Source: a virus. Taken from it: a stretch of 36,966 nucleotides of DNA. Location: positions 1 to 36,966 of IMG/VR virus record IMGVR_UViG_3300025949_000058; one strand, written 5' to 3'. Shown here in pieces: positions 1 through 7,636 of the stretch. The translations under genes and the position numbers were made by a program. The notes beneath the pieces were generated by a model. It had not been told where the DNA came from, did not search any database, and was given only the letters and a program-made list of their open reading frames with translations. Positions within the stretch are counted from its first letter, which is position 1; each line of letters starts with the position of its first letter.

Positions 1-117
1 TGTCCTGTCTTTACCGGAGGCGACGGCAACTGCGCCGAGTGTGACCGGCTGTTCGAGAAGGTCGACAGGTTGAGACGCGAGCGGTCCGAGGGGCCAGAAT
101 GGGAGCGTGACGAATGA
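1..117 (+). CDS. 3' end of small hypothetical protein (partial)
   Basis: The first 38 codons of the window are open in frame 1 and end at TGA 115-117. The visible tail is hydrophilic, holds one Cys-x2-Cys pair near its beginning and ends in a charged helix. The stop overlaps the ATG of the next gene as ATGA, the coupling pattern used throughout this phage. The start lies outside the window. Function unknown. Confidence 0.6.
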   Translation, partial: CPVFTGGDGNCAECDRLFEKVDRLRRERSEGPEWERDE

Positions 118-278
118 CCGCCGACAATCCCGAGGCGGACGACTGCGTGTCCTGCAGCGAAAGGGTGCCTCGCGGCGAGTGCCAGAAAAGCAAGCGCGAC
201 TGCGGGCACCACTGCAACCACTCATGGACGCACGACGGATGCTGCTGGTGCGGAAAGGGGTTCGGCGATGACGAATAA
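114..278 (+). CDS. Cys/His-rich small protein, probable zinc-binding
   Basis: A 54-residue ORF starts with ATG at 114, overlapping the preceding stop. It has seven or more Cys (positions 11, 14, 23, 30, 34, 43, 44, 46) and several His, ending in a CCWCGKGF motif. The density of Cys-x2-Cys pairs suggests a small zinc-ribbon or zinc-knuckle fold. Its end overlaps the next ORF by 11 bases. Small Cys-rich proteins of this type are common in phage accessory operons but rarely have known functions. Confidence 0.65.
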   Translation: MTADNPEADDCVSCSERVPRGECQKSKRDCGHHCNHSWTHDGCCWCGKGFGDDE

Positions 279-837
279 GCGATGCAAAGACTGGTGCGAC
301 ACCTTCGCGTCAGTGTATCCGGTGAAATCGTACTGCTCCGACGAGTGCAAGGCGGCTTGCCGACCGCTGAACCCGGCCCGGCGCCCCGTCGAGACCTTCG
401 CTCCGCTGCCTGACGACGAGTTCCGGCGCGCGATTAGGGATGGCGAGGAAGCGGGACGGCGGGCCATGAGACGGCAGGCGCTCGCCGCCGCCGAACGTGA
501 CGAAGAGGCGCGAAGGCAGCAGTACTTGACGGCCATTGAGCGGGCCGAGGCCACCGAACGGGAGCGCGACGAGGCGCTGGTATCGGTCAAGCAGGCGGTC
601 GCTGCCGAGCGCGAACGGTGGCAGAAGTTCCACGACGAAGAGAAAGAACGGTGGCGCGCGGGCCTTCAACGTGCGAACGAGGCGGCAGAGAACCGCGTCG
701 CGAACGTAATCTCCGACTGCCTGCGCATCGTCGAGGCGTACGAACCGCGCCGTGACGTGCCGGCCGACTGGAGTTACCAGGGCGCGTTGAGCCGAGTCGC
801 CGAGGCCATCCGCGACGGGCGGCCGGCGCCGAAATGA
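268..837 (+). CDS. Coiled-coil protein with N-terminal Cys cluster
   Basis: This 189-residue protein has Cys at positions 6, 10, 23, 27 and 31, suggesting a small metal-binding head. Residues ~75-140 are a long Arg/Glu/Ala-rich coiled coil, and the tail is short and mixed. It begins inside the previous gene and ends with an ATGA overlap into the nuclease-like gene, so the four plus-strand genes probably form one operon. No family was recognised. The combination could serve DNA or protein binding with dimerisation, but that is inference. Confidence 0.7.
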   Translation: MTNKRCKDWCDTFASVYPVKSYCSDECKAACRPLNPARRPVETFAPLPDDEFRRAIRDGEEAGRRAMRRQALAAAERDEEARRQQYLTAIERAEATERERDEALVSVKQAVAAERERWQKFHDEEKERWRAGLQRANEAAENRVANVISDCLRIVEAYEPRRDVPADWSYQGALSRVAEAIRDGRPAPK

Positions 838-1115
838 CGTTCCGCTCACGCCATCGCGCCGACGGTCCGCACTGGGAGATCCTAGCCGGCTTGAAGAAGG
901 TCACGCCAGCTGTCGACGCTCACAACTATGGCCTAGGCTTCGACATCCTCGCGCCGCACGTCAAGACCGGGGCGCCGATTATGCTCGAGGTGAAGCCGGA
1001 CGCAAAGGCCAAGCTGACGACCAAGGAACTGGTCATGTCGGCGCTGTTCCCTGGCTACTGGCGCCGCGTGAACACGCTGGAAGATGCGCTCAGGGCTGTC
1101 GGAGTCGAGTGCTAG
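834..1115 (+). CDS. PD-(D/E)XK-like (RecB/VRR-type) phage nuclease
   Basis: This 93-residue protein has the layout of small phage nucleases of the PD-(D/E)XK superfamily: a GFDILAP segment supplying the acidic residue, then a beta-strand ending in LEVK (E-x-K, residues ~58-60), then an LT..E helix and a C-terminal strand-helix (NTLEDALRAVG). Holliday-junction-resolvase-like and VRR_NUC-type proteins share this order. The usual Pro before the first Asp is Phe here. It starts in an ATGA overlap, and its TAG stop overlaps the stop of the convergent minus-strand gene by 4 bases. Confidence 0.6.
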   Translation: MTFRSRHRADGPHWEILAGLKKVTPAVDAHNYGLGFDILAPHVKTGAPIMLEVKPDAKAKLTTKELVMSALFPGYWRRVNTLEDALRAVGVEC

Positions 1116-1705
1116 AAGTCGAGCCGAAGCGACAGCCCAGCCGCGCGCGCCGTGGTCCCCCAGGCGCCGATACTAATAGACCCGAGGAGCCGCCGCTCGA
1201 CGACAACGCCGACGACGGACGGCGCAGGTAGCGCGTCGACCAGTCGCTTGCCGCCGTCCTGAACGCCGGCCAGTATCGTGACAGACCACGTAGGTCGCGA
1301 CTCCGAAGTGTGCAACTGGACATCCATCAAGTGCAGCTCGCTCGACTGCGCCACCTTGCCGGCGCTGCTCTTGTCGCTGTGTGACTCACTCGTGCGCTTG
1401 CTGGCCGCGTGTGTTTCGACGTCGGTCTCCTGCTCGACGTGAGCCGGGATAGCTGTACACCCGTCTTTCGCCGCCACAGCAGGAAGCCACTTGATCACGG
1501 TGTGCGACTTGGTGTCTACGTCCTTGGTCGCGTCGACCTTTGCCGCCACGGCAGCGTGCGTCTCGGCGGTCGCGACTGACGTGGACTTGGCGGACGTCTC
1601 AACCTTCCTGGAATCCCGGACAGTTGGAGGCTGCGCGGTGTAGCGGCCGATGGCGAAGGCCAGGACCATCCCGATAGGAACCGCCACGAGCCAACGCGGG
1701 TTCAT
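1112..1705 (-). CDS. Membrane-anchored periplasmic protein, spanin-like candidate
   Basis: This 197-residue protein has one N-terminal hydrophobic segment (residues ~5-21, starting MNPRWLVAVPIG) that looks like an uncleaved signal anchor. A Ser/Thr/Ala/Lys-rich, probably extended region (~30-125) follows, and the C-terminal half is beta-prone and ends SLRLDF. It is the last gene of the lysis group and its ATG overlaps the stop of the lipoprotein gene upstream. An inner-membrane anchor next to a lipoprotein is the arrangement of i-spanin/o-spanin pairs, which disrupt the outer membrane in Gram-negative lysis. No spanin family signature was recognised, so the role is inferred from context. Confidence 0.55.
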   Translation of the reverse strand: MNPRWLVAVPIGMVLAFAIGRYTAQPPTVRDSRKVETSAKSTSVATAETHAAVAAKVDATKDVDTKSHTVIKWLPAVAAKDGCTAIPAHVEQETDVETHAASKRTSESHSDKSSAGKVAQSSELHLMDVQLHTSESRPTWSVTILAGVQDGGKRLVDALPAPSVVGVVVERRLLGSISIGAWGTTARAAGLSLRLDF

Positions 1706-2223
1706 CGGCAGTACCTCTTGCCAACGGCCGCCCCGTCAGCGTCGGACGGCCACGGCAGCACGGCCAGGCTGCGACCGCCTGCCGGATCGTACAGCGTCGG
1801 CGCCTCCTGCATGATGGCCGAGCGGTCGTGGCCAAGCCCCAGCACGTGCCCGAACTCGTGGGCAGCGATGACGTAAACGCTGCGGATGTCGGACATCACT
1901 TGAAAGCGGACCTCGGCCGAGTTCGCCGAGCACCGCCATGTTCCGGCCGTTGCGCCAAGGGCTCGCTCGAGTTGGGCAGGGGCCCCGCACGCTGTACCGT
2001 CGTAGGTCGACACGACCACGCGCGCATCGGCAGCCTCACGCAGCACGTCGCAGCCAGCAGCGTGATTCCAGGCGTCGACCGCATAGTGCAGGCTGCCATC
2101 GAACACGGGGTCGATGCCGTCCCAGCGCACGGTGATGGGCACGGATGACCACGCCGGATCGGACAGCCAGTTGACTTGCTGGCGGCAACCGACCAGGGCG
2201 AGGAGGACGAGAAGTGCTCTCAT
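1702..2223 (-). CDS. Lipoprotein with metzincin (matrixin-type) zinc protease motif
   Basis: The 173-residue protein begins with a lipoprotein signal peptide: MRALL, a hydrophobic stretch, and lipobox LVGC with the lipidated Cys at 13. Residues 122-132 read HEFGHVLGLGH, the canonical HExxHxxGxxH zinc site of metzincins, and AIM at 136-138 fits the Met-turn. Seven Cys suggest an oxidising periplasmic location. At about 160 mature residues it resembles a minimal matrixin catalytic domain. It lies between the CHAP endolysin and a membrane-anchored protein with overlapping stops and starts, which implicates it in lysis or envelope remodelling. Protease activity and substrate are inferred. Confidence 0.8.
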   Translation of the reverse strand: MRALLVLLALVGCRQQVNWLSDPAWSSVPITVRWDGIDPVFDGSLHYAVDAWNHAAGCDVLREAADARVVVSTYDGTACGAPAQLERALGATAGTWRCSANSAEVRFQVMSDIRSVYVIAAHEFGHVLGLGHDRSAIMQEAPTLYDPAGGRSLAVLPWPSDADGAAVGKRYCR

Positions 2224-2687
2224 TGCGGCGCCTCGTTCAGGTCGATGAACGTGAGCAGTTCGTCACGCCTCCGCGTCCGCGCGTACACCCCATCGCCATC
2301 GGCTGACCCGCCAGGGTTAGTGTTGCCCTCGATGGTGGCGCAGTTACCGCTGGCGAAGACTCCCTCCACGAAGCCAGTGTGCTTGTGTCCATTTAGGATG
2401 AAAATGCAGCCGGGCTTTGGGATGCTGGTGCCCATTCCGCGCGGCGCCTGCTCGTCGAGGGTGAACACGCCTGCCGTCAGGTGGATCGGCACTGGCGCGC
2501 CCAGCGCGGCGCATGCGCGCTTGACCATCGCCGAGACGAAGATGGCACACCACGGGTCAGCTTTCGCAGGGTCGTGACCGATGTCGCGGCAATAGCCGTC
2601 GATCTCTGGGCCACGGTTGCGGCCATGCTCGCGCACGCCGACCTGTGAGGCTGCGAGTTCAAGGACCTTTGCTGCAAGTGGCGTCAT
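2220..2687 (-). CDS. CHAP-type endolysin (cysteine peptidase/amidase)
   Basis: This 155-residue protein has a CHAP/NlpC-like layout: an N-terminal helix, PWCAIFVS with the candidate nucleophile Cys47, a KPGCIFIL strand, HTGFVEG with His103, then EGNTN (120-124) completing the site. It should hydrolyse peptidoglycan peptide or amide bonds at lysis. The ATG at 2687 was chosen because it overlaps the preceding stop as ATGA and gives a normal size; the open frame continues upstream without homology. There is no signal peptide, so export should need a holin, for which 3325-3552 is a candidate. It is coupled to the metzincin lipoprotein gene. Confidence 0.85.
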   Translation of the reverse strand: MTPLAAKVLELAASQVGVREHGRNRGPEIDGYCRDIGHDPAKADPWCAIFVSAMVKRACAALGAPVPIHLTAGVFTLDEQAPRGMGTSIPKPGCIFILNGHKHTGFVEGVFASGNCATIEGNTNPGGSADGDGVYARTRRRDELLTFIDLNEAPQ

Positions 2688-3037
2688 CTGTCGTCTCCAT
2701 CTTTCCTCGGAGGAAACCGCCTCCGCTCGCCGTGTGGCGGCGGCAGAATCGCCGCGCGCCTGTTCGGTCCCAGGTAGAGCTCGAACTGGCCGAGGCGCAG
2801 CACCATCCCCGAAGCGCACCAGGCCCAGCCGCCGCCCGCCGAAGCGATGCACGTGTGGAACCGCAAGGCCTCGTGTGAACTGCCAGGGTATGGCGCCACA
2901 ATCTGCACCGGCATGATTCGCGAACACCGCCAGCAGGCGCCGGGCTCCTCAAGCTTAGTCGGCGTCTGCTCCTCGCTGAATGGCAGCTCGTGCACGTCGT
3001 CGTACTCGAGTACGTATTCCTCGTCGGTGTCACCCAC
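2684..3037 (-). CDS. Hypothetical protein of the lysis block
   Basis: The 117-residue protein starts at GTG 3037, preceded by GAGGGG at a spacing of five bases and overlapping the upstream stop (GTGGGTGA). It has an acidic N-terminus, a Cys-x2-Cys (ACWRCSR, ~38-41), further Cys in the middle and a basic tail. No family was recognised. It lies just before the endolysin with a 4-base overlap. A longer TTG start at 3064 is possible but less likely. Confidence 0.55.
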   Translation of the reverse strand: MGDTDEEYVLEYDDVHELPFSEEQTPTKLEEPGACWRCSRIMPVQIVAPYPGSSHEALRFHTCIASAGGGWAWCASGMVLRLGQFELYLGPNRRAAILPPPHGERRRFPPRKDGDDR

Positions 3038-3338
3038 GCGCGCCCCTCGCCACGGCGTCAACAACGCAATCGTGCAGGTAGCGCCGCGTCTCCTCCGATG
3101 CCTCTGACAGCTGCTTCAGCAGCTTGTCCATCGCTACCGCCCGCTCGATGAGCGAAGAGTCCTCAGGCTCACCAAGATGCCGTTCCATTTCGACAAGAGC
3201 AGGCCCAACCGTTCCGACGATAACGCCGAGGTCTGCGAAGCCGTACCGCACTTCTCGCCGAGTCTCTGCCTGACCATCGCTTCCCGCACCCGTTGCAGCA
3301 TCACTCCCGGCGAGTCGTCGTTCATCATTGGGCGCCAC
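3030..3338 (-). CDS. Small helical hypothetical protein
   Basis: The GTG start at 3338 has AGGAG four bases upstream and overlaps the 3' end of the preceding gene, giving 102 residues. The sequence is mostly amphipathic helix, with a mildly hydrophobic stretch around residues 35-50 and a charged C-terminal half. Its position between a membrane protein and the endolysin suggests an accessory role in lysis, without direct evidence. The competing frame starting ATGATG at 3328 lacks a ribosome-binding site and overlaps most of this one. Confidence 0.55.
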   Translation of the reverse strand: MAPNDERRLAGSDAATGAGSDGQAETRREVRYGFADLGVIVGTVGPALVEMERHLGEPEDSSLIERAVAMDKLLKQLSEASEETRRYLHDCVVDAVARGARG

Positions 3339-3552
3339 GCGGCTCCTGCTGGTTGATGGTGACGGGATGATCGATGCGCCCCGTAACCGTCGTCGGCGCG
3401 GAGGGAGCCGACCTAGCGAGGGCGTATTCACCCGCGATGATGCCCGACGCGATCATGTACAGCTGCTGGTCGCACACCTTGAAGATGGACGCCGCGACCG
3501 CCACCGCTGCGGCGATGGAAATGGCTGTGATATGGCGACCTTGGTCGGTCAT
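3325..3552 (-). CDS. Small membrane protein, holin candidate
   Basis: This 75-residue protein has a short polar N-terminus (MTDQGRH), one Ala/Val/Ile-rich hydrophobic segment (~9-25), a second weakly hydrophobic stretch (~31-45) and a hydrophilic tail. Small proteins with one or two membrane segments just upstream of an endolysin are typically holins, which open the inner membrane for endolysin release. No dual start or holin family signature is visible. It lies between structural gene 3556-3963 and the lysis genes. Confidence 0.55.
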   Translation of the reverse strand: MTDQGRHITAISIAAAVAVAASIFKVCDQQLYMIASGIIAGEYALARSAPSAPTTVTGRIDHPVTINQQEPRGAQ

Positions 3553-3555
3553 TGG

Positions 3556-3963
3556 TTACGTCGGCGGGATGAACGCGTAGACTGACAGCGTCCCAGTTCC
3601 AGACGTGTTCGTGTACCGGAGTCGCAGCCACGCCCCTTGGCCGTTCGTGCTTGTCCCGAACAGTCCGTGCATAGTCTGCGACGGCGTGCCGGTGAGAGTA
3701 GGAAACGCAGGCGCCGCCGCAGCCTCGGCGACGAATGTCGCAGATGGATTCGACACCGGATCGTATTGATTGGACCCCTCTATCGCAAACGTACCGTTAG
3801 GAGTCCCGGTGGTGACGATCTCCAAGTGGAACCGGTTGCCAGAGTTGCCCATGTAGATCGGGTCAGAAACGACCACCTGCGATCCAGTGAACGCCGCAGC
3901 ACTAAGCAGCGTCTGCTGCCTCGGGACAGGCGTGAACCCAACGCTTCCGAGTACCAGCATCAT
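3556..3963 (-). CDS. Beta-rich virion-associated protein
   Basis: The 135-residue protein is rich in Thr, Ser, Gly and beta-branched residues, ending in WLRLRYTNTSGTGTLSVYAF. That pattern suggests a beta-sandwich of the kind found in small tail or decoration proteins. It is coupled by ATGA to 3960-4358, which has a similar composition and includes the same sort of FRYSI/RFANS strands. The two may form a pair at the distal tail. No family was recognised. Confidence 0.6.
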   Translation of the reverse strand: MMLVLGSVGFTPVPRQQTLLSAAAFTGSQVVVSDPIYMGNSGNRFHLEIVTTGTPNGTFAIEGSNQYDPVSNPSATFVAEAAAAPAFPTLTGTPSQTMHGLFGTSTNGQGAWLRLRYTNTSGTGTLSVYAFIPPT

Positions 3964-4358
3964 CCGTTGCTCCTTTCCGACGTGTCACCGAGGATCGAAT
4001 ACCGGAATATGGTTGTGTTGTTGGCGCTGTTGGCGAATCTCACGCGAAGCTCTGGCGCTGACACCTTGACGTATGCCTTGGTGGCAGTCGTAGCCACGAG
4101 CGTGGTCTGGAAAACGTTGTCCCAGTTCGAGCCGCCGTCATTGGACTCGTCGACAGTGACACCGTTGGCCGCGCTCGCGTGCGAGGAATAGAGGTTCAGG
4201 ATCAGCATCTTGAACCTGGCTCCCTTGCCTTCGGCTGCGCGCAGGTTGCTCTGGTACAGGACAAGCGTCACGCCTGTCGCCGGGAGTGTCGTATCGACGC
4301 CGTTGACCTTCGCGCCGGTCTTCGCCAGGACTTCGTACCCGTCGAGTTTGCCTACCAT
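3960..4358 (-). CDS. Beta-rich virion-associated protein, partner of 3556-3963
   Basis: This 132-residue protein has a MVGKLDGYEVL start, alternating strands and a NWDNVF loop with the feel of a phage carbohydrate-binding or collar subunit. It is followed by its coupled neighbour 3556-3963 and preceded by the large ejection-type protein after a 9-base gap. The role is inferred only from position among tail genes. Confidence 0.6.
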   Translation of the reverse strand: MVGKLDGYEVLAKTGAKVNGVDTTLPATGVTLVLYQSNLRAAEGKGARFKMLILNLYSSHASAANGVTVDESNDGGSNWDNVFQTTLVATTATKAYVKVSAPELRVRFANSANNTTIFRYSILGDTSERSNG

Positions 4359-4367
4359 CGTCGTCTC

Positions 4368-6116
4368 CTATCGTCCGAGCGCCTCTGCGCGCCGCTTCTC
4401 GAGTTCACGTTGCGCGGCGAGCGCCGCAAGGATTTGGTTCACTTCTCCGGACTGCGCGACGCCGCCGATAGCCTGCGCGCCGCCGGCTGGCCTGTAGAGC
4501 AAGCGCCCGGTGACGGCATCGAGGTTGTGCCCGATGAGATCAAGGTACTTCTTGAACACCGTCGGGTGTTCCGACATCTGGATCAGGTTGTGTGTCTTCC
4601 CAGGGTCCAGGCCGAATTCCAGCTTGCCCTTCGCGCGAACGAGGTCGGGAAGGTCGACCTGGCGGGCGAACTCCGGGTGACGCTCCATGAACGCCGCGAT
4701 GGCCTCAGGGTCCGACATGGCCCCAGCCGCCTCGGAGTCGTTGTTGCGGTTGCGGAGAATCTGCGCGACGCGGCGGTCCTCGACGGCGACGTTCTTGCCC
4801 GGCTTCGCCTTCAGGCCGATGGCTTCGCGGTCCGTGCCAAGCTCGCGCATGCCCTTCGAGTAGATGGCGTTGGCCTCGCCGTACGGGCCCTCGTCAACCA
4901 GTTCGCGCGCCGTCTTGGCGATGTCCTTGAACGCGCGGTCCTTGATGCTGCCCTGCCCGGGGCCCGTTGGGATGCCGTAGTCGGCCATCTGCTGCAAGCG
5001 GCGCCGCGTCTTGTCCAGCCACTTTTCGGTCACCATGACTTGGCCGTCAGGTGCGCGCATGGCGTCCAGGTCGTCAAGTTCGGTCTTCAGAACGCCGCGG
5101 ATGTGCCGGGGCGTCTCGGGGTCGTACAGGCGGTCGGCGATCTTTCCGCGCAGAGCGCTTGCGTCGCGCAGCTGCTCGGCAGCTGGCAGACGCGCTGACT
5201 GCTCGGCCGCCGTGTCGACGACGTCGATCCCGGGCAGGCCGCGCTCTGCGATGCGCTGGCGGACGCCTGCGAGGTCACCATGGTACACGTCGGCGTTCGT
5301 CTCGCGTGGCAGCGGCGTGGTCGCTTCAGCTTCGACGGCCGCTGGTACCGCACCGCCTGGCTCGGCTTCGACGCGGGAGATTGCTTCGCGGTACGGCCGC
5401 GCCGTACGCTCCTCGAACTGGTCGGTCAAGCCCTTGCGAATGTTACGTGCGCCGCGGATGCTTGCGCGGCCGACGTTGGCACGCGACGGTTCCAGCCCGG
5501 CGATTTCCTCGACACCGGACCCGCTATCGAGCGGGCCGACGTTGCCACCGTGTTTCTCCCAGAGCGCCCGCGCCTGTCCGCCTTCGCTGCCGCGGATGCG
5601 ATTGCCGATACCCTTGGCCACGCGACCGGCGGCGGGGATGGTGGCGCCGATGAGCGCGTTCTTGCCGATGTCTTCGAGGTCGCCGCCCGTAACGGCAGTC
5701 TGCGTCGCCGAGTTGACCGCGCCTGCAAGAATCGGCCGAGTCGCGCCGCCGACCAGCGAGCCGGCACCAGCCCCGAGAACGCCGGCAAGCACCATCGTGG
5801 CGAGCGGGTCGTTAGCATATACGTCCTCGTCACGCCGCCGCTGTTCAGGCGTACGTCCGGCCACGACGCGATCGGTGTGGATGACAGAGTCGACCGCCTG
5901 TTCTGGCGTCATGTCCTTGTCGCGAGCCATCAGCGCCGCGTATTCGCCCGCCCGAGACGGTAGCTTGGCGGCCTCGGCGGCGTAGTTCGTCGGCTTGTAG
6001 GGCGAGCCTTCGCCCGAGTTGCGCCGCTCCTTGACCTTGGCCACGAGCTCGTCATCGGAGTAGCCAGCCGCGCGGCCAGCCTCCATGAACTTCCGCTCGG
6101 CGGCCGAAAGGCTCAC
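4368..6116 (-). CDS. Large internal virion/ejection protein candidate
   Basis: The 582-residue protein starts at GTG 6116, overlapping the preceding stop. Residues ~107-170 contain Gly/Ala-rich hydrophobic segments (VLAGVLGAGAG; NALIGATIPAAG) resembling glycine-zipper membrane inserts. Most of the remainder is charged helix with long Arg/Glu/Ala stretches. In P22-like phages three such proteins (gp7, gp20, gp16) leave the capsid with the DNA and form a channel across the host envelope. This gene and the next two upstream occupy the equivalent position. The match is by architecture and order, not detectable motifs. Confidence 0.6.
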   Translation of the reverse strand: MSLSAAERKFMEAGRAAGYSDDELVAKVKERRNSGEGSPYKPTNYAAEAAKLPSRAGEYAALMARDKDMTPEQAVDSVIHTDRVVAGRTPEQRRRDEDVYANDPLATMVLAGVLGAGAGSLVGGATRPILAGAVNSATQTAVTGGDLEDIGKNALIGATIPAAGRVAKGIGNRIRGSEGGQARALWEKHGGNVGPLDSGSGVEEIAGLEPSRANVGRASIRGARNIRKGLTDQFEERTARPYREAISRVEAEPGGAVPAAVEAEATTPLPRETNADVYHGDLAGVRQRIAERGLPGIDVVDTAAEQSARLPAAEQLRDASALRGKIADRLYDPETPRHIRGVLKTELDDLDAMRAPDGQVMVTEKWLDKTRRRLQQMADYGIPTGPGQGSIKDRAFKDIAKTARELVDEGPYGEANAIYSKGMRELGTDREAIGLKAKPGKNVAVEDRRVAQILRNRNNDSEAAGAMSDPEAIAAFMERHPEFARQVDLPDLVRAKGKLEFGLDPGKTHNLIQMSEHPTVFKKYLDLIGHNLDAVTGRLLYRPAGGAQAIGGVAQSGEVNQILAALAAQRELEKRRAEALGR

Positions 6117-7633
6117 AGCCCGTGCTCCTCTGCCAAGTCATCCAGTGACGGCCGGTGGCGGGCGTCGATGATGGGATTCGACTTGCGGGGCGATGGACCA
6201 CGCGGTGCCGCGCCGGTCCCTGGACGCTGGTCGAGCGGGATCAGGGTCTGAGCGCGGTACCGCTGTCGCTGGGTGCGAAGCTCGTCGAGTTTTCTGCGAA
6301 TGGCCTCCGGGTTCGCGCCGATGAAGATGCTTGACTTGTCCTCCAGGCTGGGCGCGCCGCTCGGACCGATTGACGCAGATTCCAGCTTCTGCGCCTCGTC
6401 GGTCTTGCCTAGCGGCGACACCGTCGCCACGCCGATGATTGCGTTCTTGTGCAGCGTCGCGCGACGCTGGATCGCCTCTGGCGTCATGACGCGGTCGCCG
6501 TTCTTTTCCACGTCATTGAGCAGCGACTGAAGCATCTGTTCGCCGCGCCCGTAGTCGGCGTCTCGAGTAGCGAATCCCTGCGCGCCTCCCTTTCCGGTCG
6601 GCACGTAGCCTATGGGGTTGCCGTTCTCGTCGCGGACGGTCGTCTCGTCGGCCTTCTCGGAATTCTTGTCGCGCTGTGCACCTTCTCGCGAGCGTGCGCC
6701 CGCGAACCCAACCGCCTCCATGGCCTTGTTGTGACGAACCTTCTCGGTTGCGGTGGTCTCGAATTCTGACTTGCGACGGTATTCCTCGGTTTGCTTCCGG
6801 TAGTCTGCGACGGCCTTGGCGATCTCGCTGCCAGGCATGCCTGCCTTGACCATCGCTTCGACGACTGGCTGAAACTCTTTGTCGACGGCACCGGTAAGCG
6901 GCGCAAGTTTCTCCTGCTGCTGCCGCAGGGCCTCTGCACGCGCTGCCTGCGCCGCGTTCGGGTCGATGCTGACAGGGCCAATGGGCGACGTGCCGGTATA
7001 CGTCGGCGAGCGACGTGAAGCCTCGGCCAGCTTCGCGCGATAGTCGTTCTGCTCGGCGTCCTGCTGGCCTTGCAGCTGCTGATTCTGCGCCACGGCTGAC
7101 GGGTCGTTCGCCTGCTCGAATCGCTTCCGCTCTGCCTCGGCCTGCCCGGCAAGGTCCATCACTTCGTCGGCGCGCTTCTCGGGCTGGTCAGGCGGCGTGC
7201 GGGCGCTGAGAATTGCCGCCTGCTGCGCGATCTCTGGCGTGGCTCGCGGCCCGTACTCCAGCTGCGTCGGTCCGATGTCTCGCTTCTCGGGCGCCGTCGG
7301 CATCTGCGGCTGCTGCGCCGATAGGTTGATGCCGTACGCACGGGCGAGCGACATGCCCGACTCGGGGTCGTAGTCGGCACTACCAGGCGTCAGCATGGAT
7401 TTGATCTTCGGGATGGCGTTCGCGACGTCCATGCCCTGCTGGCGGTCTTCGAGTTTTTGTGTGTGGCGGATCTGCTCGTCGAGGCGCGCGTTCTCGCGGT
7501 CGGCCGACTGCTGTCGCAGAAGCAATTCCGCGCGCCTGGCTTCTTGCTCTTTCTTCGCTTGCCGTGCGTGCATCAGCGGCGCAAACACGTCCGACATATC
7601 TACTGGCGTTGGCATGATGTACTGAAATGCCAT
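6113..7633 (-). CDS. Coiled-coil internal virion/ejection protein candidate
   Basis: This 506-residue protein has a short hydrophobic start (MAFQYIMPTPVDM) followed by a Gln/Arg/Glu-rich coiled coil (~25-75). It continues with further Gln-rich helices to ~330 and a less helical C-terminal domain ending DLAEEHGL. It is coupled by GTGA to 4368-6116 and lies just after the repeat protein gene. Position and helical composition fit the ejection-protein set of P22-like phages, though sequence similarity cannot be judged here. Confidence 0.6.
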   Translation of the reverse strand: MAFQYIMPTPVDMSDVFAPLMHARQAKKEQEARRAELLLRQQSADRENARLDEQIRHTQKLEDRQQGMDVANAIPKIKSMLTPGSADYDPESGMSLARAYGINLSAQQPQMPTAPEKRDIGPTQLEYGPRATPEIAQQAAILSARTPPDQPEKRADEVMDLAGQAEAERKRFEQANDPSAVAQNQQLQGQQDAEQNDYRAKLAEASRRSPTYTGTSPIGPVSIDPNAAQAARAEALRQQQEKLAPLTGAVDKEFQPVVEAMVKAGMPGSEIAKAVADYRKQTEEYRRKSEFETTATEKVRHNKAMEAVGFAGARSREGAQRDKNSEKADETTVRDENGNPIGYVPTGKGGAQGFATRDADYGRGEQMLQSLLNDVEKNGDRVMTPEAIQRRATLHKNAIIGVATVSPLGKTDEAQKLESASIGPSGAPSLEDKSSIFIGANPEAIRRKLDELRTQRQRYRAQTLIPLDQRPGTGAAPRGPSPRKSNPIIDARHRPSLDDLAEEHGL

Positions 7634-7636
7634 GGC

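Noticed and set aside
3134-3328. 64-residue frame starting ATGATG at 3328
   Set aside because: No ribosome-binding site, and it overlaps the frame with GTG 3338 and AGGAG whose protein composition is better.
4179-5198. 339-residue plus-strand ORF
   Set aside because: Shadow of the 582-residue ejection-type gene; composition dominated by Arg, Leu and Val, with no ribosome-binding site or domain.
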